Source: Cavia porcellus (lineage: Eukaryota > Chordata > Mammalia > Rodentia > Caviidae). Taken from it: 64,000 nucleotides of DNA. Each line of letters starts with the position of its first letter. The stretch's first letter is position 1. Shown piece by piece: positions 61,736 to 64,000 of the stretch. The stretch lies in assembly GCF_034190915.1 (NCBI RefSeq), contig NW_026947509.1, forward strand, positions 31,070,767 through 31,134,766, read 5' to 3'. The position numbers were made by a program, and so were the translations under genes. The notes under the pieces were generated by a model. That model was not told the origin of the DNA and made no database searches. It was given only the letters and a program-made list of their open reading frames with translations.

Positions 61736-62755
61736 GGTTTAAATAAAATATAAAATATGGAAGACTTGGTGCCAATCAAATGATCCAAATATGTTCTATT
61801 TTCTAATTGCACATGTGTGTTTGAAAACTTTAACATTTATATCATTGTGTGATGCTTTAAATTAGATAACTCTTCAGACAAGCTGTAATTTTTTTTTTTT
61901 TTTTTTGCCTTAGCCCATCTGAGTTTTTCCTCTTTTCATAATTCAGTTTAGCAATCTTCAGAGCAAGATTGTCAGCACCATACTGCGGGATTCCTGAAAG
62001 AAAAATCACGTTCAAAATCATTTTAAGACATGATTGGCCTTCGAAACACTACGTCAAACTTTATTTTGATGGTAAAAAGTGATGGGCCGGGTACAAATGC
62101 TGGTGCTCCAGCATGAATCAGAGTGTGAACTCAGATCAACCCTCATTATCCCTGCATTACTCACTGAGATGCTAAGTAAAAACAAACTGAAACAGTTTCA
62201 TTCATACTTGTTCTTAATACACTGTAATAAAAGCTCCTGCTGATTTTCAAAGTTTCAGCCCTTGAATGCATGTCTTTTTAATTTGCTTGGGGCCAAAATA
62301 AGACGTGTGTAGTAAGGCTTTCTCTTGGGGACTGGAAATGGGTGGTAGTGTTGCTGTGGGGCATGCTGTGATTGTTTTGAGTTGCTAGCTCAACTATCCA
62401 CTCTTGGTAAAGCAACATTTTGAATCACTATGCTACCCACAGACTTACTGGGAGTAACTGGTAACTATCTTTTGAAAGATTAACAAAGTGAGCCGTACAA
62501 GGAACACAGATGACAGTTTTATTGGCCAATAAGGAAATCTGAACTTTCTCATGAAATGAAAATTTATAAACTTGTGTGTCTTGGAACGATGAGCCTGACA
62601 TCCTCTCAATTCTTAGCAGCTTTTCTGACAAGACTGGTGGTGATATGAATAAATGTAATATTTGGGTACTATATGATGAAAAGTGCTCCCATCTGAAATC
62701 TGTACAGTTAATTTAAAAAAATTTTGTATATTTAAATAGCCTGTGCATGATATCA

Positions 62756-62783
62756 CATGCCTAGACACATGTGGCTAGGCATG
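62756..62783. repeat. 28-bp near-perfect palindrome
   Basis: CATGCCTAG at 62756-62764 and CTAGGCATG at 62775-62783 are exact complements, and the centre CACATGTG (62766-62773) is itself palindromic. Only one base pair (65/74) is mismatched across the whole 28 bp. Confidence 0.88.
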
Positions 62784-63879
62784 CTTGCATAAAACATGCA
62801 GGGAAAAGCAAAGTGCAAAACAGATCATTGGACTTGAATATAGAACAGAAGGAAAAATGTAGTGATGTGGTTTTGGATTCCATGGTGAATTAATGCTTTC
62901 AGACACATGCTGGGTTTTGGAGTAGAATGCAAGAATAGCCACAATTATCTGTAATGGCTAGTGAAATACTTTCCCCTCTTCCACTGTATCGCTATCTGTG
63001 TAAGTAGAGATTTCTTTCTCATCCTTGAACCAAAACAAAACACTGTAACAGATTCAAGCAGATATGAAAATCCAGGGCTCAGTTTATGGTTGGTATCAAA
63101 CAGATCTAAAATAAAAGGTAAATAATGTGATTATTCTCATGATATTCTTTTGCTTTGTAAACCATACTTTTCATAAAAATATGCACATTAACATGTAGAG
63201 AATGGCTTATTGTGTTTAATAAATCTATCAGTGTTTTAATGTTTGCTGAGTTGGAATTTCTAACCTGATAAATATCAACAGAAAGAATCCTAGAAACAAA
63301 GGACGTCTCTTCAGGGTTCTTCCATAATACTGCAGGAAGGAAAGAAGGTTTGGGAGCCAGAATGCCAGGTAAATATTCAGACCCTTGTGCCTTTGATGCA
63401 CATGGGTAAGTAAGAGTGCAAGTCCTGGTCCTTGTAAAGATGATGCATGTGTAGATCACATTTGTTTGTCTTCTCCTAGAGGGGGAAAACCCAACTCATC
63501 AGTCCCCATTTTCACATTTCATGAATGTGTGGGTTCAAAAAGGAAGGGGTGGTTCACTAAGTTCTATTTTTAAAGTTTCACTTCTGGGCAAAAAAGAAAA
63601 AAAGAAAAAAGTCCATAAGAGAAACCATTGTGAGATGTGCTGCTATTTCTAAATGCCATTTAATATTATTTTCAAAGGAAACTAATCCTGCAAGACATAT
63701 ATAGTACCGTCCATTCAAAGAGATCAAGCAGATGTTCGAGTCTCACATGTATGAATAATAAACAATAGCCTCATACATAGTCACAGGTATAGAGAAAAGT
63801 CACTCTCCTAAAAATATCATGAAAATATTGTAAAACTACGAAGAATCTTCTGGCCACGTCCTTTCAGATCATATAACTC

Positions 63880-63897
63880 AAAAAAAAAAAAAAAAAA
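63880..63897. repeat. A18 homopolymer
   Basis: Eighteen consecutive A with no clear SINE body upstream. Confidence 0.9.
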
Positions 63898-64000
63898 GAC
63901 AATTTCTCCTTTCTCCAAAGGATCCCAGATACAATAGCAAGGTAGGAGGCAGTTTCAAAGGGAAAAAAATTCTATGAGAAATAATTTTGTTTCCCAAGAC

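Overview
The window is vertebrate nuclear DNA, almost entirely intron, from a non-murid rodent. Its SINE content points to this: B1 elements with the typical internal duplication, B1 joined to ID-like tRNA units, young ID-type SINEs made from an alanine tRNA, and rodent MaLR-type LTRs. I cannot fix the species; a castorimorph such as a beaver is my tentative guess from the ID variant.

One protein-coding gene is present, on the minus strand: AGAP1 (centaurin gamma 2), a GTPase-like, split-PH, ArfGAP and ankyrin protein that regulates Arf1 and the AP-3 endosomal coat. Three internal coding exons are visible, in transcript order 57167-56999 (169 nt), 38345-38187 (159 nt) and 11875-11714 (162 nt). 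All have AG acceptors and GTAAG donors, their phases fit (0/1, 1/1, 1/1), and they encode the first part of the PH domain and its long serine-rich and basic insert. The 159-nt exon is a frame-neutral cassette that corresponds to the known 53-residue isoform difference. The first and last exons lie outside: the upstream intron runs off the right edge and the downstream intron off the left edge. The internal introns are 18,653 and 26,311 nt.

The rest is intron, populated as follows. From 1 to 11,713: a strong foldback repeat at 15-291, Z-DNA-type alternation near 2.7 kb, MIR relics and two B1-dID dimers. From 11,876 to 38,186: a young ID with target duplications, a mariner fossil with a foldback derivative, B1 and B1-dID clusters, MaLR LTR relics, and an ID inserted at a MER5-like end. 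From 38,346 to 56,998: an ID unit carrying an extra leading A-rich tail, a MaLR LTR, and an L1 relic hit twice by ID SINEs. From 57,168 to 64,000: a MaLR remnant, an AT-rich homeodomain-motif block and a dID-(GT)n-B1 composite.

Several unique, repeat-free blocks dense in TAAT, ATTA and octamer-like words (near 18.5, 20.9, 34.2, 50.4 and 60.6 kb) look like developmental enhancers. In human, AGAP1 lies beside the homeobox gene GBX2, so some may serve a neighbouring gene rather than AGAP1. That is inference from word content and known synteny. I saw no bacterial-type system, CRISPR array, intact transposase gene or second convincing protein gene; nearly all open reading frames here are chance intronic or repeat frames.
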